Shown one piece after another: positions 1 to 9,184 of a stretch of 50,010 bases of DNA; the stretch's first letter is position 1; the number at the start of each line of letters is the position of its first letter. The notes below the pieces were generated by a model, which was not told the origin of the DNA, ran no database searches, and saw only the letters and a list, made by a program, of their open reading frames with translations. Source of the stretch: Pseudonocardia xinjiangensis. Lineage in GTDB: Bacteria > Actinomycetota > Actinomycetes > Mycobacteriales > Pseudonocardiaceae. Position numbers and translations under genes: made by a program. The stretch lies in assembly GCF_012911925.1 (NCBI RefSeq), contig NZ_JAAXKY010000036.1, positions 1-50,010 of the forward strand. The letters run 5' to 3'.

Positions 1-91
1 CACGGGCAACGGCCACAGGTAACCGGACACCCCCCGCCCGGGCGGGGGCCGCGGGCGGGGGGTGTCCGGTTACCTGTGGCCGTTGCCCGTG
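1..91. repeat. Perfect 39-bp inverted repeat at the window edge
   Basis: Bases 1-39 are the exact reverse complement of bases 53-91, around a 13-base G/C loop. The inner 15 bp (GGACACCCCCCGCCC and its complement) would be an ordinary strong terminator stem. The outer 24 bp mirror the last codons and stop of the RND gene, so the gene tail is present twice in opposite orientations. The repeat may continue beyond base 1. It could be a fold-back assembly artefact or a real inverted duplication. Confidence 0.9.
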
Positions 92-3000
92 TGTTCGCCC
101 GGGGGCTGCTCGCCGAGCTCGAGGTCGGCGGAGGTGACCGACCCGTCCCGCACCCGGACGGCGGTGACGGCCGGGGCGCCCACCGTGGCCGTCACCGTGT
201 AGATGCCCTCGGGCAGCCCGGACAGGCGGAACGAGCCGTCCGCCGCGGTACGGCCGGTGGCCACCACCGCGCCGGCCCCGTCGGTCACGGTGGCGATCGC
301 GTCGCTCACGGCATGCCCCCGCCGGGAGCGGACCGTGCCGGCGAGCATCCCGGTGGGCGGGAGGACGACGTCGTGCCGCAGCGTTCCGGAGAGCGGGACG
401 CTCACCCGCTGCGAGGTCGACGCGCCGTTCGGCGGGGAGACCAGCAGGTGGTGCTCGCCCGGGGGGATGTGGATCATCAGGTAGTGGCCCGTGTCGTCGC
501 CGCGGGTGCCCGACAGCAGCTCCCCCGTCTGGTCCACCACCGTGACGATCGCCGGGACGCCCGCGCCCGCCGCGTGGCGGACCTGGCCCGCGATGGAGGC
601 CGGGCCCTCCACCCGCAGGTCGTGGCCTGCCGGCTCGGCGCCGATCTGCACCCAGTCGGCGGTGGGCTCGCGGCCCTCGTGCTGCCCCACCAGCACGTAC
701 TCCCCCGGACCGGGCAGCGGCACCGCGTACCGGCCGCCCTCGGCGGAGACGGTGGCGGCGATCCGGGTGCCCCGGCCGTCGAACACGGTGATCGCGGCGC
801 CCGCCAGGGCGATCCCGTCGCGGTCGGCGATGACCCCGCGCACGCCCGGTCCGGTGAGCACCGGCTCCCGGGACGGCACGGCGGCCGGGGCGGCGGGCAG
901 CACCGCCGGGGTGGCGGACCCGCCGGCCGGTCCCCCGTCGGGCCCCGCACCGGGGACGGCTGCCTGCTCGCCGTCGGGTCGCCGCCGGCCCCGCACGCGC
1001 TCCACCAGCACGTACAGCACCGGCACGAGCACCAAGGTCAGCAGGGTCGACGAGACCAGGCCGCCGATCACCACCACGGCGAGCGGCTGGGAGATGAACC
1101 CGCCGCCGCCGGTGAGCCCGAAGGCCATCGGGAGCAGGGCGAAGATCGTGGCGACCGCGGTCATGAGGATCGGGCGCAGGCGTTGTGCGGCGCCCTCGGT
1201 GACCGCATCGGCCAGGCTCCGGCCACTGCGCCGGTACTGGTTCACCAGGTCGATGAGCACGATCGCGTTCGTCACCACGATGCCGATCAGCATCAGCATG
1301 CCGATCAGCGCCGGGACACCCAGCGGGGTGCCGGTGAGCAGCAGCAGCCCGAGCGCCCCGGTGGCGGCGAACGGGATCGCCACGAGCAGCAGCAACGGCT
1401 GCAGCAGGCTCCGGAAGGTGATGACCATGACCAGGTAGACCACCGCGATGGCCACCAGCAGGGCGAGGCCGAGCTGTGCGAAGGCGTCGCTCTGCTGCTG
1501 GCTGACGCCGCCGATCTCGGCGGTCGCGCCGGGCGGGAGCGTGAGCCCGTCGAGAGTGGTGCGCAGGTCGGCGGTGACCGCGCCCAGGTCGTCGGCGGCG
1601 GGCCGCGCGGTGATCTGTGCGCTGCGGGAGCCGTCGGTGTGGGTGATGCTCGGGGCGGTGCTGTTCTGCGTGACGGTGGCGACGTCGCCCAGCGTGATCG
1701 GCGCGCCGCGGCCGGCCAGCGGCAGCGCCCGCAGCCCGTCGACGTCGGCCGGTGCGTCCCCCGTGCGCAGCAGCACGTCCTGGTCGACGCCGTCGATCGT
1801 CAGGGTGCCGACGGTGGACCCCCGCAGCGCGGTGGCGACCACCTGCCCGATCTGGGCCTCCGTCAGGCCGGCCGCCGCGGCCCGCTGCCGGTCGACCGCC
1901 ACATCGACAACGGGCTGGGCCGCGGCGAGGTCGTTCCGCACGTCGCTGGCTCCCGGGATGGCCGCGACGGCCCGCTGCACCTGGTCGGCGGCCTGCGCGA
2001 GCACGGCCGGATCCTCCGCGCGCACGTCCACGGCGAGCTGGTCGCCGCCGGAAGCGCCCTGCCCGGCCTGCACGGTGAGCGTCCCGACCTGATCCGACGT
2101 CCCGAGGCTCGCGAGCCGGTCCCGCAGGGAGTCCGCGACCGCGGTGGCGTCGGCATCGTCGGCGAGGGTCACCGAGAACCGGGTGGCCGTGCCGCCCGAG
2201 CCACCGGGGAACCCGAACCGGCCCGACGCGCCGTCGGGCGAGCCGACGGTGACCTGGTAGCTCGCCACGCCCGCGGTGTCGCCGAGCACCTGCTCCACCC
2301 GCTTGGCCGCCGTGTCGGCCTCGGGGAGGCCCGTGCCGGGCGCCAGCTCCTGGCTCACCGACAGGGTGTCGCCGCCTGCGTCACCGAGGAAGTTGGTCTG
2401 CAGCAGCGGGACCAGTGCCACCGTGCCGGCGAGGATCGCGACGGCGACGCCGAGCGCGATCACCGGCCGCCGGATCGCCGCGTGCAGCACGGGCAGGTAG
2501 CCGCGCTGCAGCCGTGTGCGGACGGGCTCGGCGTCCGCCGCCGGTTCGGGCTCCGGCGTGGCCGGGCTGCGCAGCAGCAGTGACGCCAGCACCGGCACCA
2601 CGGTGAGCGACACGAGCAGCGACGCCAGCAGCGCGGCCGTGACCGTCACCGCGAAGGGCCGGAACAGCTCCCCGACCTGGCCGCCGACCAGCCCGATCGG
2701 CGCGAACACCGCCACCGTCGTGATCGTCGACGCGGTGATCGCCCCGGCCACCTCCCGCACGGCGGTGAGGATCGCGGCGCGGCGCGGGCCGCCGTAGCCG
2801 AGATGGCGCTTGATGTTCTCGATGACGACGATCGAGTCGTCGACGACCCGGCCGATCGCCACGGTGAGCGCGCCGAGGGTGAGGATGTTGAGCGTGTAGT
2901 CCCCGACGTACAACACGATCATCGCGATCAGCACGGACAGCGGGATCGACACGGCCGTCACCAGCGTGGCGCGCACCGAGAGCAGGAACCCGAGGATCAC

Positions 3001-4038
3001 CAGCACCGCGAACAGCAGGCCGAGCAGGCCTTCGGTGGTGAGGTCCTCCACCGACTGCTCGATGAACGGGGCCTGGTCGAACACCACGGTGGCGGCGGCG
3101 CTGCGGGCGCTGCCGCCCAGCGCGTCGACCACCTGCGGGAGGGCGTCGCTCACCGCGTGCGACACCGCGACGGTGTTGGCGTCCTCCTGCTTGGTGACGC
3201 CGATACCGATGCTCGGAGCGCCGTCGGTGCGGGTGTAGCCGGTGGCGGGCGCGGGCGCCTCGGTGATCGCCGCGATGTCACCGAGGCGCACCGGCGCGCC
3301 ACGGGTGGACGTCACGTAGAGGTCCCCGAGCTGCGCCACCGACGTGATCGGGCTGCCGACCTCGACGGTCAGCGGGGAGGTGTCCGGGGTGAGCTGCCCG
3401 GCCGGCACGCGCACGCCGTTCTGCTGCAGGAGGCTCGTGATCGCGGTGGGCGCGACCCCACGCGACGCCGCGGCGGCCGGGTCGAGGTCGATGGTGATCC
3501 GGGGGTCGACGATGCCCGAGAGCGACACGTCCGCCACCCCGGGCAGCCCGGCCAGCAGGGGCTGCACCTGGTCGCGCAGCACCGAGGCGACCTGGTCGGG
3601 CGGCAGGTCCGAGGAGACCGCGAGCTGCACCACGGGGAGGCTGTCGGTGCTGCCGCTCACCACGGTCGACGTGAGGTCGGCCGGCAGGCGCACCCCCTGC
3701 ACCGCGCGCTCGGCCTGCGTGGCGAACTCCGTCAGGTCGGTGCCGTAGGCGAGGTCCAGGCGCACCACCGAGCTGTTGCCGGTGCTGGTGGAGCTCGTGC
3801 CGGTGACCCCGCGCAGGCTCGCCACCGCATCCTCGACTGGCGTGGTGACCTGCTGCTCCACCACGTCGGGCGAGGCCCCGGGGTAGGGCGTCACGACGCT
3901 GACGATCGGCAGGTCCAGCGACGGCAGCAGCTCCTGCCGCAGGGAGGTGGTGCTGACCACCCCGAACGCGATGACGAGAACCGTCACCAGTCCGACGATG
4001 GCGCGATTGGCCACGCTGAGGCGGGCGAGCCAGGTCAT
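70..4038 (-). CDS. RND-family (AcrB/SwrC-like) efflux transporter with C-terminal regulatory-like beta repeats
   Basis: This is a 1322-residue inner-membrane pump of the hydrophobe/amphiphile RND class, expected to export drugs, lipids or surfactants using the proton gradient. The N-terminus has the family start (a first membrane helix at about 12-30, then a porter domain with PYPGASPDVVE). The TM4 proton-relay motif GRVVDDSIVVIEN is intact, with Asp400 and Asp401. A second helix bundle ends near residue 1030. Residues from about 1060 to 1310 are extra: three repeats of the carboxypeptidase-regulatory/transthyretin-like type, each with a GxVxxxxGxxxxxAxVxVxD start and a G-Y/F-x-hydrophobic-P-G-Y core. 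Such a tail is not part of a standard RND pump. No membrane-fusion protein gene adjoins it. The gene diverges from a MarR regulator, which is its likely repressor. ATG start at 4038. Confidence 0.9.
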   Translation of the reverse strand: MTWLARLSVANRAIVGLVTVLVIAFGVVSTTSLRQELLPSLDLPIVSVVTPYPGASPDVVEQQVTTPVEDAVASLRGVTGTSSTSTGNSSVVRLDLAYGTDLTEFATQAERAVQGVRLPADLTSTVVSGSTDSLPVVQLAVSSDLPPDQVASVLRDQVQPLLAGLPGVADVSLSGIVDPRITIDLDPAAAASRGVAPTAITSLLQQNGVRVPAGQLTPDTSPLTVEVGSPITSVAQLGDLYVTSTRGAPVRLGDIAAITEAPAPATGYTRTDGAPSIGIGVTKQEDANTVAVSHAVSDALPQVVDALGGSARSAAATVVFDQAPFIEQSVEDLTTEGLLGLLFAVLVILGFLLSVRATLVTAVSIPLSVLIAMIVLYVGDYTLNILTLGALTVAIGRVVDDSIVVIENIKRHLGYGGPRRAAILTAVREVAGAITASTITTVAVFAPIGLVGGQVGELFRPFAVTVTAALLASLLVSLTVVPVLASLLLRSPATPEPEPAADAEPVRTRLQRGYLPVLHAAIRRPVIALGVAVAILAGTVALVPLLQTNFLGDAGGDTLSVSQELAPGTGLPEADTAAKRVEQVLGDTAGVASYQVTVGSPDGASGRFGFPGGSGGTATRFSVTLADDADATAVADSLRDRLASLGTSDQVGTLTVQAGQGASGGDQLAVDVRAEDPAVLAQAADQVQRAVAAIPGASDVRNDLAAAQPVVDVAVDRQRAAAAGLTEAQIGQVVATALRGSTVGTLTIDGVDQDVLLRTGDAPADVDGLRALPLAGRGAPITLGDVATVTQNSTAPSITHTDGSRSAQITARPAADDLGAVTADLRTTLDGLTLPPGATAEIGGVSQQQSDAFAQLGLALLVAIAVVYLVMVITFRSLLQPLLLLVAIPFAATGALGLLLLTGTPLGVPALIGMLMLIGIVVTNAIVLIDLVNQYRRSGRSLADAVTEGAAQRLRPILMTAVATIFALLPMAFGLTGGGGFISQPLAVVVIGGLVSSTLLTLVLVPVLYVLVERVRGRRRPDGEQAAVPGAGPDGGPAGGSATPAVLPAAPAAVPSREPVLTGPGVRGVIADRDGIALAGAAITVFDGRGTRIAATVSAEGGRYAVPLPGPGEYVLVGQHEGREPTADWVQIGAEPAGHDLRVEGPASIAGQVRHAAGAGVPAIVTVVDQTGELLSGTRGDDTGHYLMIHIPPGEHHLLVSPPNGASTSQRVSVPLSGTLRHDVVLPPTGMLAGTVRSRRGHAVSDAIATVTDGAGAVVATGRTAADGSFRLSGLPEGIYTVTATVGAPAVTAVRVRDGSVTSADLELGEQPPGEHTGNGHR

Positions 4039-4103
4039 GGAAACCAGTGAATACTACGTCTCGGACAAACCATCTGTCGGCGGCTGAGACTTCACTGAGC
4101 ACT

Positions 4104-4121
4104 TACACCGGGACGGGTGTA
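4104..4121. promoter_or_regulatory. Candidate MarR operator
   Basis: The palindrome TACACCGGGACGGGTGTA has 6-bp perfect arms and a 6-base spacer. It lies in the 103-bp space between the divergent RND and marR-type genes, immediately upstream of the marR ribosome-binding site (4125-4133). Nearby, CAGTGAA (4045-4051) and TTCACTG (4091-4097) form a second, widely spaced inverted pair. Position suggests autoregulation and control of the pump. No binding data support this. Confidence 0.4.
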
Positions 4122-4141
4122 GCGAAAAGGAGGTGGCTGCG

Positions 4142-4627
4142 ATGAGCGGGAACGCCGGAGACGACCGTGCCGACGACTGCGCCGACGACGAGCGCGCCGC
4201 CCTCGTCGCGGCGATCGCGGCGCACGAGGCCGTGCTGCGGCGCAGCGCAGCACGCAGGCCGAACCCGCTGTTCGACAGCGGGCTGACGATGCAGCAGCTG
4301 CGCGTGCTCGTGGTGCTCGGCGCGGACGGCCCCCTCCCCCAGGGCGACCTCGCACACGCGCTGGGCGTCGGGCTCGCCACCGTCACCGGCCTCGTCGACC
4401 GGCTGGTGGCGCGGGGCCTGGTCGAGCGCACCGAGGACCCCCGGGACCGCCGCGTGCGCCACGCCGCGCTCTCGGCCGACGGCACGGCGCTGCTGGACCG
4501 GATCGAGAGCGCCGGGCAGGAAGTGCGCGCCCGGCTGCTCGCCCGCATCGACCTCGACGCGCTGCGCGGCCTGGAACGCGGCCTCGCCGCCCTGCACGAG
4601 GCGCTGGCGGAGCTCCCGGCCCCCTGA
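4142..4627 (+). CDS. MarR-family transcriptional regulator
   Basis: This is a 161-residue winged-helix repressor. The wHTH spans about residues 50-110 (LTMQQLRVLVVLGADGPLPQ, then LGVGLATVTGLVDRLVARGLVER as the recognition helix, and the basic wing EDPRDRRVRHAALSADG). The flanking helices for dimerisation look complete, and the length is normal for MarR. ATG 4142 was chosen over GTG 4133 because AAAAGGAGG (4125-4133) is an excellent Shine-Dalgarno sequence 8 bases before the ATG and overlaps the GTG. It diverges from the RND exporter, the classical MarR/efflux arrangement, so derepression by an exported compound is likely. The gene ends 15 bp before the convergent reductase gene. Confidence 0.9.
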   Translation: MSGNAGDDRADDCADDERAALVAAIAAHEAVLRRSAARRPNPLFDSGLTMQQLRVLVVLGADGPLPQGDLAHALGVGLATVTGLVDRLVARGLVERTEDPRDRRVRHAALSADGTALLDRIESAGQEVRARLLARIDLDALRGLERGLAALHEALAELPAP

Positions 4628-4642
4628 CCGCGCGACCGGTGG

Positions 4643-5548
4643 TCAGTCGCCGGTTCCGGCCCGCCCCGACAGCTGCTCCACCAGCACCAGCAGCGCGCTG
4701 TGGTCGAGCCCGCCGTGGCCCTGCGCGCGCAGGGCCCCGACCAGCTGGGCCACGTGCGCGCCGAGCGGGATCGCGACACCCGCCTCCCGCGCGGCCGCCG
4801 TGACGATCCCGAGGTCCTTGTGGTGCAGGTCGATCCGGAAGCCCGGGGCGAACTCGCGGGCCCGCATCCCGGGCGCCTTGCGATCCAGCACGGCGCTGCC
4901 CGCGAGGCCGCCCGCCAGCACCGCGGAGGCGGACTCGGTGTCCACGCCGTGGGCTTCCAGGAACACCAGCGCCTCGGCGACGAGCTGGATGTTCCCGGCG
5001 ACGATGAGCTGGTTCGCGGCCTTCACGGTCTGACCGGCCCCGGCGGGACCGACGTGCACGACGGTGCTCCCCACGACGTCCAGGTAGGGCCGGGCGGCCT
5101 CGACGTCGGCCTCCTCGCCACCCACCATGATCGACAGGGTGCCCTCGACGGCGCCCGCCTCGCCCCCGCTGACCGGGGCGTCCACCACCCGGACCCCGTG
5201 CTCGGCACCCGCGGCGGCGAGCCGGCGGGCCACGTCGGGACGGATCGTGGAGCAGTCGATGTGCAGCGTGCCCCGGCCGGCGGTGGCGTAGATCCCGTCC
5301 TCGCCCAGGGCCAGCGCCTCGACGTCGGGGCTGTCGGGGACCATCGTGATCACCACGCCGGCGCCGCGGACGGCCTCGGCGGCGCTGTCGGCGGCCCGGC
5401 CCCCGGCCTCGACCAGCCGGTCCACGGCGGGACGCGACCGGTTGTACCCGACCACGTCGTGACCGGCGGCCACCAGGTTGGCGGCCATCGGGCCGCCCAT
5501 GATGCCGAGGCCGATCACGGCGACCGTCGGCTTCTCCGCCGGGTTCAT
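4643..5548 (-). CDS. glxR: 2-hydroxy-3-oxopropionate (tartronate semialdehyde) reductase
   Basis: This 301-residue member of the beta-hydroxyacid dehydrogenase family reduces tartronate semialdehyde to D-glycerate with NAD(P)H. The Rossmann motif GLGIMG is at 13-18, the substrate loop DAPVSGG at 123-129, and the catalytic Lys in GQTVKAANQ is residue 176. The C-terminal all-helical domain is complete. The ATG overlaps the stop of the upstream isomerase gene by 4 bp (ATGA), so translation is probably coupled. In E. coli, glxR follows gcl and hyi in glyoxylate assimilation. Here hyi is present but no glyoxylate carboligase is in the window. Other beta-hydroxyacid dehydrogenases (3-hydroxyisobutyrate) are possible by sequence, but the neighbours favour GlxR. 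Confidence 0.85.
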   Translation of the reverse strand: MNPAEKPTVAVIGLGIMGGPMAANLVAAGHDVVGYNRSRPAVDRLVEAGGRAADSAAEAVRGAGVVITMVPDSPDVEALALGEDGIYATAGRGTLHIDCSTIRPDVARRLAAAGAEHGVRVVDAPVSGGEAGAVEGTLSIMVGGEEADVEAARPYLDVVGSTVVHVGPAGAGQTVKAANQLIVAGNIQLVAEALVFLEAHGVDTESASAVLAGGLAGSAVLDRKAPGMRAREFAPGFRIDLHHKDLGIVTAAAREAGVAIPLGAHVAQLVGALRAQGHGGLDHSALLVLVEQLSGRAGTGD

Positions 5549-6321
5549 CGGCTCAGCCAGTCGAACGCCCGGTCGCTCGACGTCGACGGCACGTACTCCA
5601 GGCCGACCAGGCCCGTGTACCCGGCGCGGGTGAGGGCGTCGAGATGCTGGTCGAACGGGATCTTGCCGGTGCCCGGCTCGTGGCGGCCCGGCGCGTCGGC
5701 GAACTGGACGTGGCCGATCCGCCTGCCGTTCTCGGCGATCACCCTGTCGACGTCGTCGCCGTTGACGGTCAGGTGGTAGACGTCGGCGAGCAGCAGGACG
5801 TTCGGCGCGCCCACCCGGTCGGCCACCGCGAGCGCGTCGGCCGCGGTGCGCAACGGGTAGCGCTCGGCGCCGCTGAGCGGTTCGAGGACCACCGCGCCGT
5901 CGAGGCGCTCGGCGGCGAACGTGAGGTTCTCGGTGGCCAGGTCGTCCTGCTCCGCCGGGTCGACGCCGTCGAGCCGGTTGCCGTACAGCGCGTTGAACAC
6001 GGCGGTGCCCAGCCGCTGCGCGATCCCCGCCGTCACCTCCACCCCGGTGCGGAACTCCTCGGTGCGGCCGGTCCACGAGACGAGCCCGCGATCACCACCG
6101 CCCATGTCCCCCGCCGGCAGGTTGAGCCCGGTCAGCTGCACACCGGCGTCCTCGATCGCCCGCACGAACTCGTCCACCTCGGCGGGGGAGGGAGTGGCGG
6201 TGGGGAACGGCCACCAGAACTCGACGGCGTCGAACCCGGCGGCCCGGGCGGCGGCCGGCCGTTCCAGGAGCGGCAGCTCGGTGAAGATGATGGAGCAGTT
6301 GACGGCATAGCGGGTGGTCAT
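5545..6321 (-). CDS. hyi: Hydroxypyruvate isomerase
   Basis: This 258-residue TIM-barrel enzyme of the AP-endonuclease-2/xylose-isomerase superfamily has the same length as E. coli Hyi. It should interconvert hydroxypyruvate and tartronate semialdehyde in the cytoplasm. Metal-site residues are visible: Glu147 (VVLEPLS), Asp180 and His183 (LLADVYHL), His204 (IGHVQFAD) and Glu242 (GLEYVPS). The N-terminal NCSIIFTELPLLERPAAA is characteristic of Hyi. It is translationally coupled to the downstream glxR. It lies after the allantoin genes on the same strand, separated by a palindromic repeat that may attenuate read-through. The pair would channel glyoxylate-derived carbon from ureidoglycolate into glycerate. 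Confidence 0.9.
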   Translation of the reverse strand: MTTRYAVNCSIIFTELPLLERPAAARAAGFDAVEFWWPFPTATPSPAEVDEFVRAIEDAGVQLTGLNLPAGDMGGGDRGLVSWTGRTEEFRTGVEVTAGIAQRLGTAVFNALYGNRLDGVDPAEQDDLATENLTFAAERLDGAVVLEPLSGAERYPLRTAADALAVADRVGAPNVLLLADVYHLTVNGDDVDRVIAENGRRIGHVQFADAPGRHEPGTGKIPFDQHLDALTRAGYTGLVGLEYVPSTSSDRAFDWLSR

Positions 6322-6370
6322 ACCCAGATCCTGACTGTCGTAGGGGTGGCGCCGCGAGCGGGCGGCCCGA

Positions 6371-6425
6371 TTGCAGCAAAGCCACTTTCATGCAATCTCG
6401 TTGCGTGAAAGTGGCTTTGCTGCAA
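6371..6425. repeat. Palindromic element, copy 1
   Basis: Two 25-bp arms (6371-6395 and 6401-6425) begin with TTGCAGCAAAGCCACTTTC and pair with one mismatch around the loop TCTCG. A related copy lies at 15861-15915 with the same loop position and outer 16 bp. The arms are A/T-richer than the surroundings. The allantoicase stop codon is inside this element (6388-6390). It could act as a terminator or attenuator between the allantoin genes and hyi-glxR, or be a REP/MITE-like repeat. Confidence 0.9.
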
Positions 6426-7431
6426 CTCGCGCGTCGGTCCAGCGGCGGTCGAGGGCGGTTCGGCCGTCCGGTGTGAGGTGGCCGTGCAGCCGCAGCCGGG
6501 CCATCCCGCCGTCGGGGAAGATGTCCAGGCGGACGTGGGTGGCCGCGGGGGCGGCGTCGAGCACGAAGCGGTGGCGGGTGTCGGGCTGCAGCGGCGTGCG
6601 GGGCACGAGGTCGAACCACCCGCCCTCCCCCGCGCGCCCGCGCAGGGTGGCCCAGCCAGGTGCGTTGTGCAGGAAGTAGCTCGTGTCGACCTCCGCCACC
6701 GCGACCACCGACTCGGCGGCGAGCGCCACCTCCACCCAGTCGTTGCCGTCGTCGCGGCGCCGCGCGGTCTCCCAGCCCTCGCCCATGGAGCGGGGCGGGC
6801 CGGGCACGAGGAGGTTGTTCGGTGAGCTGTAGAAGATGTTGGAACAGCCGACCACCCGGGCGCCGTGCTCGATCGCCGCGAGGTCGACGGTGCCGAGCGC
6901 GTCGAGCAGCCGGGGGTCGGGCAGCGCCTCCCCGTGCACCCGCAGCCGGGCCACGCCGCCGTCCGGGAAGATCCGCAGGCGCACGTGCGTGACGCGCCGG
7001 TCGCTCGTCACGTCGAACTCGTTCTCGGTGTCGCCGGCGACCCCGGTGCGCATCAGCAGCGGGGTCCAGTCGTCGGCGGCGAGGAGGTCGGCCACCGTCG
7101 GATGCCCCTCGACCGCGAGCCCGTCGACCGCCACCTCCGGCGGGTAGTTGCCGGTGAACCAGGACGTGTCGACCACCACGCCGCGGACGATCCCCGGGGC
7201 GCCCAGCCGGACGATCGCCTCGTCGTACCCCGGCTCGCGGCGACGGCGGGTCTCCCAGCCGTCGTAGACCTTGCCCTTGTGCCCGAACGAGCCGGCGTCG
7301 AACACCGAGGGGCCGGGCGAGATGAGGTTCTCGCGCGCGGCGAAGGCCTCGTCGTTGGCCCACACCACGCCCCCACCGAGGGTGCGCAGGGCCAGGTCGG
7401 GCAGCTGCCGGAAGTCACGCTGGTCGCTCAT
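6388..7431 (-). CDS. alc: Allantoicase
   Basis: This 347-residue cytoplasmic enzyme hydrolyses allantoate to ureidoglycolate and urea. It has the duplicated jelly-roll structure of the family. Each half has a [16 protein letters not shown] motif, a VDTSWF/VDTSYF strand and a [32 protein letters not shown] block. The ATG overlaps the allB stop by 4 bp (ATGA), so the two are coupled. The normal protein should end near the WTDAR segment. The last 12 or so residues ([11 protein letters not shown]) and the stop are encoded by the left half of the palindromic repeat, so the element has inserted into, and now provides, the 3' end of the gene. Function is probably kept because the jelly-roll is complete. 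Confidence 0.93.
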   Translation of the reverse strand: MSDQRDFRQLPDLALRTLGGGVVWANDEAFAARENLISPGPSVFDAGSFGHKGKVYDGWETRRRREPGYDEAIVRLGAPGIVRGVVVDTSWFTGNYPPEVAVDGLAVEGHPTVADLLAADDWTPLLMRTGVAGDTENEFDVTSDRRVTHVRLRIFPDGGVARLRVHGEALPDPRLLDALGTVDLAAIEHGARVVGCSNIFYSSPNNLLVPGPPRSMGEGWETARRRDDGNDWVEVALAAESVVAVAEVDTSYFLHNAPGWATLRGRAGEGGWFDLVPRTPLQPDTRHRFVLDAAPAATHVRLDIFPDGGMARLRLHGHLTPDGRTALDRRWTDARVAAKPLSRNEIA

Positions 7432-8741
7432 CGCAGGTCCTCTCGGCGCAGGAGCCGCCCGCGGGGCGGCTCCTGCTCCTCCACGGGTGCACCCCGGAGC
7501 CAGGTGCGGCGCACCTGGCCGTACAGCTCCCGCCCGGCGTACGGCGTGATCGGGTTGCGGTGGTGCAGGCGGCCCACCACGAACGTCGCGTCGGGGGCGA
7601 ACACGGTGAGGTCGGCGTCCTGCCCCGCGGCGATCCGGCCCTTGAGGGAGAGCCCGACCAGCGCAGCGGGCCGCTCCGCCATCCACGTGACGACCTCGGC
7701 GAGACCGTGACCCCGGCGGCGCGCCTCGGTCCACACCACCGGCAACCCGACCTGCAGCGAGGCGATCCCGCCCCACGCCTGGCCGAAGTCGCCCGACTCC
7801 AGGCGCTTGAGGTCGGCGGTGCAGGGCGAGTGGTCGGAGACGACCAGGTCGATCGTCCCGTCGGCGAGGCCCTGCCACAGCGCGTCCCGGTTGCCGGCCT
7901 CGCGGACGGGCGGGCAGCACTTGAAGCGGGTGTCGCCGTCGGGCACCTCCTCGGCGGTGAGCGCGAGGTAGTGGGGGCAGGTCTCGACCGTGACGCGGAC
8001 ACCCTCGGCGCGGACGGCCGCGAGCTGCGGCAGCGCGTCGGCCGACGACAGGTGCACCACGTGCACGCGCGCCCCCGTCTCGCGCGCGGCCGCCAGCAGG
8101 CCCGCGATGGCGCTGTCCTCGGCGGCCGGCGGCCGCGACGCGACGAAGTCGAGGTAGCGCCGCCCCGCCGCGTCCCGGACCAGGTCGCCGTCCTCGGCGT
8201 GCACGATCATCAGCCCGTCGAACTCCGCGACGGCACGCAGGGCCGTGGTGAGGTCCTGCCCCAGCAGCGGCGGGAACTCCGGCACGCCGCTGTCGAGCAG
8301 GAAGCACTTCACGCCGAACACGCCGGCCTCGTGCAGCGCCCGCAGCTCCCCCGCGTTGCCCGGCACGGCCCCGCCCCAGAACCCGACGTCCACCGCGCAC
8401 TGGCCGTCGGCCGCCTTGCGCTTGATCTCCAGCGCCGCCACGTCGACGGTGGGCGGCAGCGCGTTGAGCGGCATGTCGACGATCGTGGTGACGCCACCGG
8501 CGGCCGCGGCCCGGGTGGCCGTGGCGAAGCCCTCCCACTCGGTGCGCCCCGGCTCGTTGACGTGCACGTGGGTGTCGACCAGGCCGGGGAGCAGCACCTC
8601 GTCGGCGGCGAGCACCACCTCGGGCGCGTCGACCGCGGCGTCGAACGGCAGCACGGCCTCGATCCGCTCGCCCTCCACCAGCACCGCGGCGGGCCGCTCG
8701 GCGCCCTCGATCACGGCGCGCCGCGCCCGGACGACGATCAC
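7428..8741 (-). CDS. allB: Allantoinase
   Basis: This 437-residue cyclic amidohydrolase opens the allantoin ring to allantoate. The binuclear metal site of the dihydroorotase/allantoinase family is complete: [14 protein letters not shown] with His58 and His60, the carboxylated Lys145 in FGVKCFL, His181 (MIVHAED), His230 (VVHLSS) and Asp303 (VSDHSPC). The GTG start at 8741 overlaps the stop of the upstream gene (GTGA) and has AGGAG just upstream. Longer in-frame extensions have no ribosome-binding site and overlap the upstream gene. It is the middle gene of a tightly coupled three-gene set with allantoicase. Confidence 0.95.
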   Translation of the reverse strand: MIVVRARRAVIEGAERPAAVLVEGERIEAVLPFDAAVDAPEVVLAADEVLLPGLVDTHVHVNEPGRTEWEGFATATRAAAAGGVTTIVDMPLNALPPTVDVAALEIKRKAADGQCAVDVGFWGGAVPGNAGELRALHEAGVFGVKCFLLDSGVPEFPPLLGQDLTTALRAVAEFDGLMIVHAEDGDLVRDAAGRRYLDFVASRPPAAEDSAIAGLLAAARETGARVHVVHLSSADALPQLAAVRAEGVRVTVETCPHYLALTAEEVPDGDTRFKCCPPVREAGNRDALWQGLADGTIDLVVSDHSPCTADLKRLESGDFGQAWGGIASLQVGLPVVWTEARRRGHGLAEVVTWMAERPAALVGLSLKGRIAAGQDADLTVFAPDATFVVGRLHHRNPITPYAGRELYGQVRRTWLRGAPVEEQEPPRGRLLRREDLR

Positions 8742-9115
8742 GCCTGCTCCTGGTAGGTGCGCCAGCTCGCCAGCTCCGAGATGTCGGTGAGCGGCGGCAG
8801 CGTGGCGTACTCCCGGCGCAGCACCATGGCCAGCGACCCGCTGCCGTCGGCGAGCTCGATCACGCCGAGCTCCAGCCCGTCGGGCTCCCCGGGCAGCAGC
8901 ACCTCGCGCAGCTGCTCGTAGGACAGGTCGTAGACCTCGCCCTGCACCGCGGCACCCCCGTCCCCGACGTCCTCCAGCGCCGGATAGCGCCCGCCGACGG
9001 CGTGGAAGCGGTAGCGCGGCGCCGTGGTGGTGCGCCCGACCAGCGTCGCGTCGCCGACGAGATGGTGGTCGGCGCCGCCGGACATGGCGGTGCCGTTGAG
9101 GAACATCAAGGGCAT
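8738..9115 (-). CDS. Stand-alone GGCT-fold protein resembling the allophanate hydrolase C-terminal domain
   Basis: This 125-residue protein opens with [17 protein letters not shown], the glycine loop of the gamma-glutamylcyclotransferase-like fold. It continues with a pattern ([46 protein letters not shown]) most like the C-terminal domain of allophanate hydrolase (AtzF/DUR1). No amidase domain is attached. ATG 9115 was chosen because AAGGAG sits 6 bases upstream; the in-frame ATG 24 bases earlier would include that site. It lies between the xanthine dehydrogenase and allantoinase genes and overlaps allB. It therefore probably acts in purine degradation, for example on a ureido intermediate. 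The reaction is unknown. Confidence 0.7.
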   Translation of the reverse strand: MPLMFLNGTAMSGGADHHLVGDATLVGRTTTAPRYRFHAVGGRYPALEDVGDGGAAVQGEVYDLSYEQLREVLLPGEPDGLELGVIELADGSGSLAMVLRREYATLPPLTDISELASWRTYQEQA

Positions 9116-9184
9116 CGTGCACTCCTTCGTCGTGCGCATGCGCCGGCGAGTGAGCCATCACTCGTGCCGGCGCACACGCCCCCG

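Noticed and set aside
4628..4660. ACCGG/CCGGT pair as a terminator between the MarR-type gene and glxR
   Set aside because: The arms are only 5 bp with a 10-base loop, which is expected by chance at this base composition.
4643..6076. A single 477-residue reductase frame extending through the hyi gene
   Set aside because: Only residues from MNPAEKPTVAVIG onward match the dehydrogenase family. The part upstream is an out-of-frame shadow of hyi, which has all its metal ligands.
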